Below are positions 45,763 through 54,703 of a stretch of DNA of 64,000 bases, piece by piece. Each line of letters starts with the position of its first letter. The first letter of the stretch is position 1. This DNA is from Pandoraea pnomenusa (GTDB taxonomy: Bacteria; Pseudomonadota; Gammaproteobacteria; Burkholderiales; Burkholderiaceae): NCBI RefSeq assembly GCF_000767615.3, contig NZ_CP009553.3, positions 806,001 to 870,000 of the forward strand, read 5' to 3'. The position numbers and the translations under genes were made by a program. Under the pieces are notes generated by a model that saw only the letters and a program-made list of their open reading frames with translations, ran no database searches and was not told the origin of the DNA.

Positions 45763-46881
45763 TCAATCGCCCTTGCGTTTCGCGCCTTTGTCCGTCGCTT
45801 TGCCGATGGTCTTGGCGGACCGCTTTGCCGTCCCCTTGTTGATCGCCTTGCTCGCTGCTTTCCTCGCCGCCTTTCCGGGGAGCTTTTCCGCCTTGCGAGC
45901 ACCGTTGCCGGGCTTCTCGGCCTTCTGGGCTTTTTCGCCTTTCTCGCCTTTCTCGCCCTTCTCGCCCTTCTCGCCTTTCTCGGCCCTCGCGGCCTTGAGC
46001 GCGTCTTCCGCCCCGTCCGCCTTTCTGATCTTGTTGCGCGACTTGCCATCGAGCGGGGCCAGGGGATCGCGGATCTGCGGGCAGTCGATCTGAACCAGTT
46101 CGCGCCCGGCAGGTACGTCGGCGAGCTTCACGGCCGTGAGTCGCCCGCCCCACACGCAGCCGGTATCCAGACCGAGCACGTTCTCGCGCATCACCAGACC
46201 CAGTGCCGACCAGTGACCGAACACCATCGTGACGTCGGAGGTGCGGCGCCCTGGCGCATCGAACCACGGCTTGAGCGCGTCCGTGGCCGCGTCGGCTCCT
46301 TCCTTGATCTTGAAGTCGATGCGCCCGTCGGCCGTGCAGAAGCGCATGCGGGTGAGGGCATTGATGGTCAGGCGTTGACGATCCTCGTCGCTCAGCGCGT
46401 CGTGCCATTGGTCGGGCTGATTGCCGAACATGCGTGAAAGGAACGTTTTCCAGTCGGGGCCGCGAAGCTGTGTCTCGACGTCGCGGGCCAGCGCGATGAC
46501 TTGTGCCGCATCCCACTGTGGCAGCACCCCGGCGTGCACCATCAGGTACCCGCGCGCGAAATGCGCCAGCGGCTGACGGCGGACCCAGTCGATGAGGGTG
46601 TCGCGGTCGGGGGCGGTGAGAATGTCATCGAGGGTGTCGCTGCCGTGGGCCTGACGCACGCCGGCCGCGACAGCCAGCAGGTGGAGGTCGTGATTGCCGA
46701 GCACGGCGGTGGCGCGATCGCCCAGGGCGATGACCTGTCGCAGCGTGTCGAGCGAGCGCGGTCCGCGGTTGACGAGGTCGCCCGCGAGCCAGAGATCGGC
46801 GTCTTGCGGCAGGCGAGCGAGCAATTGTTCAAACGACGTTTGGCAACCCTGGAGGTCGCCGATGGCATAGATGTCACGCAT
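45763..46881 (-). CDS. apaH: Symmetrical diadenosine tetraphosphatase ApaH with Lys/Glu-rich C-terminal extension
   Basis: A 372-residue protein. The phosphoesterase motifs are YAIGDLQGCQTSFEQLL, LAGDLVNRGPRSLDTL and LGNHDLHLL, with HAGVLPQWD and FGHWSALG in the second half. It hydrolyses Ap4A to ADP. ApaH is normally about 275-285 residues; here about 90 extra C-terminal residues are Lys/Ala/Glu-rich, with EKG repeats and basic stretches (KAARKAASKAINKG). The extension looks disordered and may bind nucleic acid. It is convergent with plsC, 5 bp apart. Confidence 0.92.
   Translation of the reverse strand: MRDIYAIGDLQGCQTSFEQLLARLPQDADLWLAGDLVNRGPRSLDTLRQVIALGDRATAVLGNHDLHLLAVAAGVRQAHGSDTLDDILTAPDRDTLIDWVRRQPLAHFARGYLMVHAGVLPQWDAAQVIALARDVETQLRGPDWKTFLSRMFGNQPDQWHDALSDEDRQRLTINALTRMRFCTADGRIDFKIKEGADAATDALKPWFDAPGRRTSDVTMVFGHWSALGLVMRENVLGLDTGCVWGGRLTAVKLADVPAGRELVQIDCPQIRDPLAPLDGKSRNKIRKADGAEDALKAARAEKGEKGEKGEKGEKGEKAQKAEKPGNGARKAEKLPGKAARKAASKAINKGTAKRSAKTIGKATDKGAKRKGD
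45930..45983 (-). repeat. 9-bp tandem repeat in the apaH 3' end
   Basis: Six units of CTTTCTCGC or one-base variants, read on the plus strand, encode Glu-Lys-Gly triplets on the minus strand, in frame. Confidence 0.85.
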
Positions 46882-46981
46882 CGCGTTGGTGGCGCTGTCT
46901 TGTCTCGTTGTCCCGATCAGGGGGCTTCCGTGTGCCGCGGCTGCGCATGTCGGTCGACCCTGCGCGGCGCCCCGTGGTCGT

Positions 46982-48073
46982 TCATTTCTTGTAGATCAGC
47001 CAGCGCGGCGCCTTGAAGCGGACAATGCGCAGATACAGCCAGACGTAAGTCACCATGAAGGCGACACAGCACAAGGCGAGTACCAGACTATGCCGCCAGA
47101 AGACCGTCGCCGGGATCACTGCCAGCAAGCATAGCAGCCAAAGGTACGGAGAGGTCAAGGAATTGCGCTGCGTGAGCGCACTGGCCGTTCGCGCGCCCGC
47201 GGCCCAGCGCAACAGCCGCTTGTAGACGAGCATGTGCAGGTGCACGCCGTCGGGAATGCCGGGCGAGATACCGCGCACGAAGCGCTTGCGATAGATCGAG
47301 AAGCACACCTCGAACGCCGGATAGATGACCATCAGCGCGGGATACCACGGCGACACCTGCGGGTTGCGCATGACCAGCAGCACGGCGATTTCGGCCAGCA
47401 TGAAACCGAGGAAGTAGGCACCGCCGTCGCCGAGGAAGATCAGTCCGCCGGGAAAATTGAAGATGAAAAAGCCGAGAATGGCGCCGACCATGATCATCGA
47501 CGTCGTGAGCACGACCGGGTCCTGCACCTGGAACCCGACATAGCCGAGCGAGGCGAACATGATCATCGCGACCATCGCGGCCAGGCCGTTGAAGCCGTCG
47601 ATGATGTTGACGGCGTTGGCCATGCCGGCCACGCAAAGTACCGTGAGGGGCACCGACACCGCCGCGAACCCCAGCGCGCGGTCCGCCAGGCCGATGTCCA
47701 CGCGGTTGATGTGGATGTCGAGCATCAGCCAGGCGAGCAGCGCGGCGACCATCGTGCAGAGCAGCCGAACCGTCGGTGTCACCCGTTTGGTCAGGTCTTC
47801 GATGAAGCCGGAAAGAAAGGCGGGCAGGCCGCAGGCCACGAGCAGGAGGATGTCGCGGGCCACCTTTGGGTAGGGGAAGCCCAGGGCGGTGGCGGCCACC
47901 ACCAGTCCGGCCAGAATGCCCACGCCACCGATGCGCGGCACCGGCACCACGTGGAATTTCTGCACGCCCGCGACATCGCTGTCACCCGAAAAACGGGCAT
48001 GGACGTGCGCGTAGCGAACGATCAACAGCGTCGCGATGAACGACACGACGAGAGCGATGGCGAGACTCAGCAT
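46982..48073 (-). CDS. WecA/MraY-like undecaprenyl-phosphate glycosyl-1-phosphate transferase
   Basis: A 363-residue protein with about ten membrane helices. Conserved sites are FHVVPVPRIGGVGI (N terminus), MANAVNIIDGFNGLAAMVAM (the DGFNGL motif) and GGLIFLGDGGAYFLGF. It transfers a sugar-1-phosphate, probably GlcNAc or a relative, to undecaprenyl phosphate and would start repeat-unit assembly. It is the last gene of the minus-strand polysaccharide operon and overlaps the upstream glycosyltransferase by 7 bp. Confidence 0.9.
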   Translation of the reverse strand: MLSLAIALVVSFIATLLIVRYAHVHARFSGDSDVAGVQKFHVVPVPRIGGVGILAGLVVAATALGFPYPKVARDILLLVACGLPAFLSGFIEDLTKRVTPTVRLLCTMVAALLAWLMLDIHINRVDIGLADRALGFAAVSVPLTVLCVAGMANAVNIIDGFNGLAAMVAMIMFASLGYVGFQVQDPVVLTTSMIMVGAILGFFIFNFPGGLIFLGDGGAYFLGFMLAEIAVLLVMRNPQVSPWYPALMVIYPAFEVCFSIYRKRFVRGISPGIPDGVHLHMLVYKRLLRWAAGARTASALTQRNSLTSPYLWLLCLLAVIPATVFWRHSLVLALCCVAFMVTYVWLYLRIVRFKAPRWLIYKK

Positions 48074-49224
48074 GAGGCGGGAAGGGACCCGAGGATCCGA
48101 AAATACTCTGCAATGACGACGTGTTCGTCGAATTCGCGCGCTACTTTAGCACGCCCGGCGTCGCCCATCCCTTCGAGCGCCGACGCCGGCATCAGGGCGA
48201 CCTCGCGCATGCATTCGGTCAGCGCGGCCGCATCTCGCGCGGGCACCAGGCGGCCCGTCACGCCGTCGTCGATCACGTCGCGACACCCTGGCACGTCGGT
48301 GGCGATCAGCGGGCGTCCCATGGCGCTCGCTTCGAGCAGCGTACGCGAGAGCCCTTCGCGGTACGACGGCAGCACCACACAGTGGGCGTTCGCGATGCAC
48401 GGACGCACATCGTCCGTGGTACCGAGATACTCGATGACGCCTTCGCGCTGCCAGGCCTCGACCTCGCCGCGCGTGATAGCGGTCGGATTTTCGACGTCGG
48501 CGGCGCCGAGCAGCTGGCAGGTCACATGCGGCATCGCGGTGCGCAGCGCGCGCGCGGCTTCCACATATTCGAGCACACCCTTGTCGCGCAGCAGGCGCGC
48601 GATCAGCAGGAATCGCATCGGCGAGGGCGGCGCATCGGCGGCATCGGCGGCATCGGCCACATGGGCGCGGGGCCACGGCGCCTTGGCGAAGTGGGCAAGA
48701 TCCACGCCTTCGCCGGGCAGCAGGCGCGTCTTGCCGAGCGCCACGAGTCCGTGTTGCACGAACGCGCGGTGGTCCTCGGCGTTGAGAAACCAGTTCTCCC
48801 GCGTATGGCGGAAGGCCACGCGGTAAAGCTGCCGGGCGAGCCGTGTGGTGAGCGATTCGCGAATGAAGACGTAGCCGAGCCCCGTGGTCATCGACACCGA
48901 GGGAATGCGGGCCAGGTGCGCCGCGATCGACCCGTAGATATTCGGTTTGATCGTGTAATGGAAGATCACCGCGGGGCGAACCTGCCGATACAGGCGGTAG
49001 AGCCGCCACATCAGGCCGAGATCCTGCAGCGGGTTCTGGCCCTTCGCGGCCATGGGAACGACGTGCACGACGCAGCCCATCGCGGCGAGCTTTTCCGCGA
49101 AGGCGTCCGCCGGGGCGGCGACGTGCACGGGGTGTCCCGCCGCCAGCATCGCCGCGATGGGGCCTCGCCGGAAGTTGTAGATCGACCAGAACGTGTTGGA
49201 GCAGAGCAGGACCGGAGTAGTCAT
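48067..49224 (-). CDS. Glycosyltransferase family 4
   Basis: A 385-residue GT-B enzyme. The N-terminal domain has YNFRRGPIAAMLAAGHPVHV and FHYTIKPNIYGSIAAHLARI. The C-terminal donor domain has FLLIARLLRDKGVLEYVEAA, PSYREGLSRTLLEASAMGRP (the E(x7)E site) and TDVPGCRDVIDDGVTG. It resembles N-acetylgalactosaminyl or fucosaminyl transferases of O-antigen clusters. Its sugar cannot be assigned. Confidence 0.88.
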   Translation of the reverse strand: MTTPVLLCSNTFWSIYNFRRGPIAAMLAAGHPVHVAAPADAFAEKLAAMGCVVHVVPMAAKGQNPLQDLGLMWRLYRLYRQVRPAVIFHYTIKPNIYGSIAAHLARIPSVSMTTGLGYVFIRESLTTRLARQLYRVAFRHTRENWFLNAEDHRAFVQHGLVALGKTRLLPGEGVDLAHFAKAPWPRAHVADAADAADAPPSPMRFLLIARLLRDKGVLEYVEAARALRTAMPHVTCQLLGAADVENPTAITRGEVEAWQREGVIEYLGTTDDVRPCIANAHCVVLPSYREGLSRTLLEASAMGRPLIATDVPGCRDVIDDGVTGRLVPARDAAALTECMREVALMPASALEGMGDAGRAKVAREFDEHVVIAEYFRILGSLPASC

Positions 49225-49242
49225 TGACGTTGCGGTGATTTG

Positions 49243-50385
49243 TCAGACGTCCGAGCGTCGCGTGTCGCGCAGACGGGCATACACATCCAGCCAGCGTGTC
49301 ACGACGGCGTCGAGCGAGTAATGGGAGACGATGCGGGCGCGATTCGCCGCGCCGACGGCATGCCGCGCGTCCTGCCCGGCGCGCAGCGTGCGCAGCAGCG
49401 CGTCGGCCAGTCGTTGCGCGTCGCCGACGGGCACCAGCGCGTTGCCAGGGGCGTCGTCCGGTGCGCCGCCGATCATTTCGCGCACGCCGCCGCAGTCGGT
49501 CGAGACGATTGGCAGACCGCAGGCCATTGCCTCGCCGATCACCAGCGGCAGGCCCTCCCATGCCGACGACATGGCGTACACGTCCGCCGCGCACATCCAC
49601 CGCGCAATGTCGTTGCGACGGCCGAGCAGCGTAACGGCGTGTGCAAGGCCCAGTGAATCGATGCGCGCCTGCACCGTGCCGCGCATCGGCCCTTCGCCGG
49701 CGATGAACAGGCGGGCGTCGGGCATCTCGCGGACCACGCGCGAGAAGGCGTCGATCATCACCGGATAGCCCTTCGCCTCGACCATCCGACCGGCGGCGAA
49801 CACGACGGGCGCGGCGAGCGCCCCGACACCGGGCATGGCAGCCCGGCATTGCTGGCGCGCCAAGGGATCGGGCCGATAGCGCGCGGTATCGATGCCGTTG
49901 GGCATGCTGACGATGCGCCCGGGCGGCGCGGCGCGTTGCGCGACGAACGCGGCCACGGCGTCGTCGCTGACGTTGGTCGTCAGATCCGTCAGCCGGTCGG
50001 TCAGCCGGTACGCGAGCATCCAGACACGCCCACCTTCGTTGCGACTGTGCGCGCTCGTCACGAGCACCGGCATTGGCGCGAGCACACGCGTGAGGCGCGC
50101 GAGCAGGTTGGCGTGCACCATATGGGCGTGGACGACGTCCGGTCGCCACGCCCGCAGGCGCGACGCGAACTGGCGCATGGCGCCCGCAAGCGACCAGGGT
50201 GTCTTGCTCGCCTTCAGTTCGACGAGCGTGAGACGTGGCGACATCGGCAGCGCGATCGTGCACGCGCCGGTCACCGACACGAGCATCACCTCATGCCCGC
50301 GAGAAAGAAAGCCGCGCGCGAGGTCGGCTACCTGGGTCTCGGCGCCGCCCAGTTGAAGTCCGGTGGTGAGCAGGACGATCTTCAT
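49243..50385 (-). CDS. Glycosyltransferase family 4
   Basis: A 380-residue GT-B enzyme. It begins MKIVLLTTGLQLGGAETQVA, a typical GT4 N terminus. The donor domain has FAAGRMVEAKGYPVMIDAFS, MSSAWEGLPLVIGEAMACGL and VSTDCGGVREMIGG. It is in the middle of the operon: 18 bp before the next GT4 gene and overlapping the upstream one by 4 bp (ATGA). Confidence 0.88.
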   Translation of the reverse strand: MKIVLLTTGLQLGGAETQVADLARGFLSRGHEVMLVSVTGACTIALPMSPRLTLVELKASKTPWSLAGAMRQFASRLRAWRPDVVHAHMVHANLLARLTRVLAPMPVLVTSAHSRNEGGRVWMLAYRLTDRLTDLTTNVSDDAVAAFVAQRAAPPGRIVSMPNGIDTARYRPDPLARQQCRAAMPGVGALAAPVVFAAGRMVEAKGYPVMIDAFSRVVREMPDARLFIAGEGPMRGTVQARIDSLGLAHAVTLLGRRNDIARWMCAADVYAMSSAWEGLPLVIGEAMACGLPIVSTDCGGVREMIGGAPDDAPGNALVPVGDAQRLADALLRTLRAGQDARHAVGAANRARIVSHYSLDAVVTRWLDVYARLRDTRRSDV

Positions 50386-51524
50386 CGTGCTCCGCCCGGC
50401 AGGGAACCCGCGTCAGTCCACAACGTCTCCCAGCGCGCGGCGACAGCGTCGGCACGAAACGCCTGGGCATGGACATAGCCCGCCAGACCGAGCCGTCGCC
50501 GCAATGCGGGGTCGCCGATCAGGCGCAGCAGCGCGGCCGCCAGCGCGTCGATGTCGCCGTCTTCCACCACGAGGCTGTCGACCTCGTCATGCAGCAGCGC
50601 TCGTGGTCCGGCGTCCGCGGCAAAAGCCACGACGGGCACCGCGTAGGCTTTCGTCTCGATCAATACCAGCCCGAAGCTCTCGCGCCGCGAGGGCAGGCAA
50701 TACAGGGTCGCCTGCGCATAGTGTCGTGCGATGTCGGCCACGGCGGGCAGCACGTGCACGCTGTCGCCGACGCCCGCGTCGCGGGCTTGTGCGAGCAGCG
50801 TTTCGCGCAATGGGCCGTCACCGACGATTCGCACCTGCCAGCCGGGGGCGTGTCGGGAGACGCGCGCCCAGGCGTCGATAAGCCGGTCGAACCCTTTCTC
50901 CGGGACCAGACGCCCGACGGCGAGCACGCAGCGCGCATCGTCCTGTGCTGGCGGCGGCGTGTCGGGCATTGGAATGCCGAGCGGATTGGGCAGCGTGACG
51001 AATCTGGCGCGCGCATGCGGGTGGTGGGCTTGCCAGGCGTCGCGATCGGTCTCGGTGAGCACCACCACGGCGTCGTAGCGGCGTGCGGCCAGCGCCCGCG
51101 CCCAGCGGCGCGCACGGCGACCGAGGTCACTGGCGTAGGTGCTGTGTTCCCACGCGATGCGTTGCATCGGCACGCCGAGCGTTGCGGGCACCGTGTAGAG
51201 CGCGAGCATCGGGTCGACGTCGATCATGATCTCGATGGCGTTCGCGCGCACATAGCGCCGAAGCGCCCGCACGATGGACAGGTAGTGGCGCTTGAACGCC
51301 ACGCGCTCGCCGAACATCGCATGATGCGAAACTTCCGGCGAGAGCGGGAAGACGGGCACGTGTCCCCACAGCGAGACCACATGCACGCGATGTCCGCGTG
51401 CCGCAAGCGCGTTGGCTAGCGTGGCCGTCGCACGCTCGGCGCCGGCGAACGCCGCGAGCGTGCCGGTAAACAGGCAGACGGTGCGGGAGTGGGCGGCGTC
51501 GTTGGCGGAGGCGAAGGTCGTCAT
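50382..51524 (-). CDS. Glycosyltransferase family 4
   Basis: A 380-residue GT-B enzyme. The N-terminal GTLAAFAGAERATATLANAL and C-terminal AVGRLVPEKGFDRLIDAWAR, LPSRRESFGLVLIETKAYAV and DGDIDALAAALLRLIGDP are visible. It is the second gene of the operon, 10 bp after the flippase gene. Acceptor and donor are unknown. Confidence 0.88.
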   Translation of the reverse strand: MTTFASANDAAHSRTVCLFTGTLAAFAGAERATATLANALAARGHRVHVVSLWGHVPVFPLSPEVSHHAMFGERVAFKRHYLSIVRALRRYVRANAIEIMIDVDPMLALYTVPATLGVPMQRIAWEHSTYASDLGRRARRWARALAARRYDAVVVLTETDRDAWQAHHPHARARFVTLPNPLGIPMPDTPPPAQDDARCVLAVGRLVPEKGFDRLIDAWARVSRHAPGWQVRIVGDGPLRETLLAQARDAGVGDSVHVLPAVADIARHYAQATLYCLPSRRESFGLVLIETKAYAVPVVAFAADAGPRALLHDEVDSLVVEDGDIDALAAALLRLIGDPALRRRLGLAGYVHAQAFRADAVAARWETLWTDAGSLPGGAR

Positions 51525-51534
51525 GTCGCTCCCG

Positions 51535-52752
51535 TCAGTCGCGCTTGAGCAGCCAGATGCCCAGCATCAGCGCAGCCGCATATCCCGCGCCGTAGCCCAG
51601 TGCGCCGGCCAGGGCGCCGAGTTGTGGTGCGAGACCACGCACGACGACGAAGGCGACCATGGCGGCGCAGGCCCATTTGGCGATGACCCAGCGCCCGGCG
51701 CCGCGCCGCACGAGCACGAGGTTCAGGGCGGCGTCGGCGAACACGAGAATGCCCATGAGCGCCGACACGCGCAGAATCTCGGCCGACTGCGCAAAACCCG
51801 CGCCGTAGATCAGATGCACGATCCACGGCGCCAGCAGCGCGACCGGCACGGCCAGGCATGCGCCGGCGCCGACCATCAGCCAGACGGCGCGCACGGTGTT
51901 GCGCCGCGCGACGGCGTTGTCGAGCGTCTGGAAGATCAACTGTGGCGCGAGCGAATTCGCGATGATCGGCGCCACGAGCACGAAGTTTTCCGTGACTTGC
52001 ATGGCGGCGGCGTACGCCCCCAGTTCGGCGAGCGGGATGAGTGGCTTGAGCACCAGTTGATCGATGCGCTTGAACAGGATCATGAGCATCAGGCCGCCCC
52101 AGAAGCTCGTGCCGCTCGCCAGCAGGTCGAGCAGCAGCCGGCGTTGCCAGAGCACCGGGGTTTTCGGCGAGTGCTTGAAGTAGTAGCGCACGAGCAGCGC
52201 GGCGGCCACGATGGCTTCTACCGCATAGACGACGGCGAACGCGCTCACGCTTGCGTGCGTGACGAACAGGATCGCCACGAGCGCGAGTTTCACCCCCAGC
52301 GCACAGAGGTTGGCACTCACGCTCGGCCGGTTGAAGGTGCGCGCCTGCAGCCAGGCGATCACGATGCCCGACGGCTCGCGAAACCACAGCGCCACGCCCA
52401 GCCAGAGCGTCACGGCGACGAGCGACGACTCGGCGAACACGATCACGTAAACGGCCAGCAGGGTGTAGGCGACGGCGGCGGCGGCCAGGCGCAGCACGAA
52501 CGCGTGGGCGATGATCGTGCGTTGTTCGGCCTCGGGTTTGCCGACCAGGCGAGGCACCACCACTTCGCTACCGCACAGCAGCGTGAGCGACGCGGCGAGG
52601 AAGACGAGCGATTGCGCGTACTGAAACAGGCCGAATTGCGCGGCGCCCAGGCTGCGCGCCAGAAGCCCGGAGACCGCGATGCCGCCGGCGATCTGCGCGC
52701 CGCGCTCGGTCAGCATCCAGAGGATGTTGCGAATGATGGTCCGATAGGGCAT
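51535..52752 (-). CDS. Polysaccharide flippase (MOP superfamily, Wzx-like)
   Basis: A 405-residue membrane protein with about 12 helices. It starts MPYRTIIRNILWMLTERGAQ at 52752; an in-frame start at 52791 would add 13 residues and is less likely. GVSGLLARSLGAAQFG-like text (IAVSGLLARSLGAAQFGLFQ) is the MOP flippase N-terminal signature. It would move lipid-linked repeat units across the inner membrane. It is the first gene of the operon. A terminator-like hairpin lies 38 bp upstream on the same strand. Confidence 0.87.
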   Translation of the reverse strand: MPYRTIIRNILWMLTERGAQIAGGIAVSGLLARSLGAAQFGLFQYAQSLVFLAASLTLLCGSEVVVPRLVGKPEAEQRTIIAHAFVLRLAAAAVAYTLLAVYVIVFAESSLVAVTLWLGVALWFREPSGIVIAWLQARTFNRPSVSANLCALGVKLALVAILFVTHASVSAFAVVYAVEAIVAAALLVRYYFKHSPKTPVLWQRRLLLDLLASGTSFWGGLMLMILFKRIDQLVLKPLIPLAELGAYAAAMQVTENFVLVAPIIANSLAPQLIFQTLDNAVARRNTVRAVWLMVGAGACLAVPVALLAPWIVHLIYGAGFAQSAEILRVSALMGILVFADAALNLVLVRRGAGRWVIAKWACAAMVAFVVVRGLAPQLGALAGALGYGAGYAAALMLGIWLLKRD

Positions 52753-53157
52753 GTGGCGCTCGCGCGGCTCACTCGTTCTCAAAATAAGCAAAACCGGCCT
52801 TGCGGGGCCGGTGCTGGAAGACGCCGTGCGACGTCATGTCCCTATCTAGATGGCGCGCGGTCGATTGTAGGCGCCCGCCGACAGGGTTTCGGGACATGCC
52901 GCGGTGCGGCGAAGTCCCGTATAATTTTAGCGTAATGCAGCCGTTCCCGGCCGGGCTTCCCGCCGGGATTTCCGTTTGCGGCGCAGCCGGCGTTCATGTG
53001 GCGCCCTCGCGGCGCTTCGTCGTGGCCATTGTCCGGCGCTGCAGCATGTGACATCGGGCCCGCACCGGGTCGGGGCAGGCATCGGGAGTGCCCCGGTCGT
53101 CCCCCCACCCGCCACGGACCCCCATTTCTTTCCCTCGTTTCCGAGAGACCCTATTCC
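52753..53157. other. Divergent regulatory region between flippase and phosphomannomutase
   Basis: A 405-bp stretch with no gene recognised. It holds a TATAAT at 52920-52925 (plus) whose surroundings are AT-rich and could serve both strands, the minus-strand hairpin at 52786-52813, and paired segments at 52835-52842, 52890-52898 and 52914-52919. Confidence 0.5.
52786..52813 (-). terminator. Terminator-like hairpin in the flippase leader (possible attenuator)
   Basis: On the minus strand CCGGCC pairs with GGCCGG (loop CCGCAA), followed by TTTTGCTT. It lies upstream of the flippase start and downstream of a possible promoter at about 52925. It would end a leader RNA of about 120 nt. Confidence 0.5.
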
Positions 53158-54555
53158 ATGACGCAAACCACGCAAGTTTCGCCTGCGATCTTCAAGGCTT
53201 ACGATATCCGCGGCATCGTCGGCAAGACCCTCGACGCCAACGTCGCGCACCTCATCGGGCGCGCCTTCGGCACGGCCCTGCGTCGCGAAGGCGGCAACGC
53301 CGTCGTGGTCGGCCGCGACGGCCGCCTGTCCGGTCCCGAGCTTGTCGGCGCACTGTCGGACGGGCTTCGCGCGGCCGGCGTCGACGTGGTCGATATCGGC
53401 GTCGTCGTGACACCGATGGTGTACTTCGCCACCAACGTCACGCTGCACGGGCGCGTCGTCGACTCGGGCATCATGGTCACGGGCAGCCACAATCCGCCCG
53501 ACTACAACGGTTTCAAGATGGTGCTGCGCGGCCGTGCAATCTATGGCGATGCCATTCAGGGCCTCGCGAAGCTCATCGAGCAGCAGGACTTCGAGACCGG
53601 GCAGGGTACCTATACGGCCGACGAAATCGGCGAGTCGTATCGCGCGCGCATCGCCAACGACGTGCATCTGGCGCGGCCGATGAAGATCGCCGTGGACTGC
53701 GGTAATGGCGTGGCGGGGGCTTACGCGCCGGCGCTGTTTCAGGCGCTGGGTTGCGACGTGATCGAGCTGTTCTGCGACGTCGACGGCACCTTCCCGAATC
53801 ACCACCCGGACCCGGCGCATCCCGAGAATCTTCAGGATCTGATCAGGACGCTGCAAACGACCGACGCCGAGATCGGCCTCGCGTTCGACGGCGACGGCGA
53901 TCGCCTGGGCGTGGTCACCAAGGACGGCCAGATCATCTATCCGGATCGCCAACTGATGTTGTTCGCCGAGGAAGTGCTGAGTCGCAACCCGGGCGAGAAG
54001 ATCATCTACGACGTGAAATGCACGCGCAACCTGGCGGACTGGGTGCGCAAGCACGGCGGCGAGCCGCTCATGTGGAAGACGGGCCACTCGCTGGTCAAGG
54101 CCAAGCTCAAGGAGACCGGCGCGCCGCTCGCGGGCGAGATGAGCGGTCACGTGTTCTTCAAGGACCGCTGGTACGGCTTCGACGACGGCCTATACACGGG
54201 CGCGCGCCTGCTCGAGATTCTCTCGAAGGCGGCCGATCCGAGCGCCGTGCTCAACGCGCTGCCGAACTCGATTTCCACGCCTGAGCTGCAGATCCCGCTG
54301 GCCGAGGGCGAGAACTTCGCGCTGATCGACAAGCTGCGCGAGACGGCGAAGTTCGACGGTGCGCAGGACGTGATCAAGATCGATGGGGTGCGCGTCGAAT
54401 ACCCCGATGGGTTCGGTCTGGCGCGCTCGTCGAACACCACGCCAGTGGTGGTGCTGCGTTTCGAGGCCGACAGCGACGCGGCGATCCGCCGAATTCAGGA
54501 AGACTTCCGCCGCGCTATCCTCGCGGTCAAGCCGGACGCGAAGCTGCCGTTCTGA
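53158..54555 (+). CDS. Phosphomannomutase/phosphoglucomutase
   Basis: A 465-residue alpha-D-phosphohexomutase. The phosphoserine loop is VTGSHNPPDYNGFKM, the metal loop is LAFDGDGDRLGVV, and the sugar-specificity loop is LAGEMSGHVFFKDRWYG. The C-terminal phosphate-binding loop is ARSSNTTPVVVLRFE. It interconverts hexose-6- and hexose-1-phosphates for GDP-mannose and UDP-glucose, feeding both the polysaccharide operon upstream and the LPS core genes downstream. It belongs to the AlgC/ManB type. Confidence 0.95.
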   Translation: MTQTTQVSPAIFKAYDIRGIVGKTLDANVAHLIGRAFGTALRREGGNAVVVGRDGRLSGPELVGALSDGLRAAGVDVVDIGVVVTPMVYFATNVTLHGRVVDSGIMVTGSHNPPDYNGFKMVLRGRAIYGDAIQGLAKLIEQQDFETGQGTYTADEIGESYRARIANDVHLARPMKIAVDCGNGVAGAYAPALFQALGCDVIELFCDVDGTFPNHHPDPAHPENLQDLIRTLQTTDAEIGLAFDGDGDRLGVVTKDGQIIYPDRQLMLFAEEVLSRNPGEKIIYDVKCTRNLADWVRKHGGEPLMWKTGHSLVKAKLKETGAPLAGEMSGHVFFKDRWYGFDDGLYTGARLLEILSKAADPSAVLNALPNSISTPELQIPLAEGENFALIDKLRETAKFDGAQDVIKIDGVRVEYPDGFGLARSSNTTPVVVLRFEADSDAAIRRIQEDFRRAILAVKPDAKLPF

Positions 54556-54703
54556 TGCCGTGCGCGCGCACGTGGCGCGCCTTGCGCGATCCGGCAAGGC
54601 AGGCGTCGCGGCGCGCCCGGCAACAAACGGTGTCCGGCATGCCGGGTCGGGGTAAAATCGCGGTTTTGCTCACGAGGCCCGGCCGAACCGCCGGGGCGTT
54701 CGG

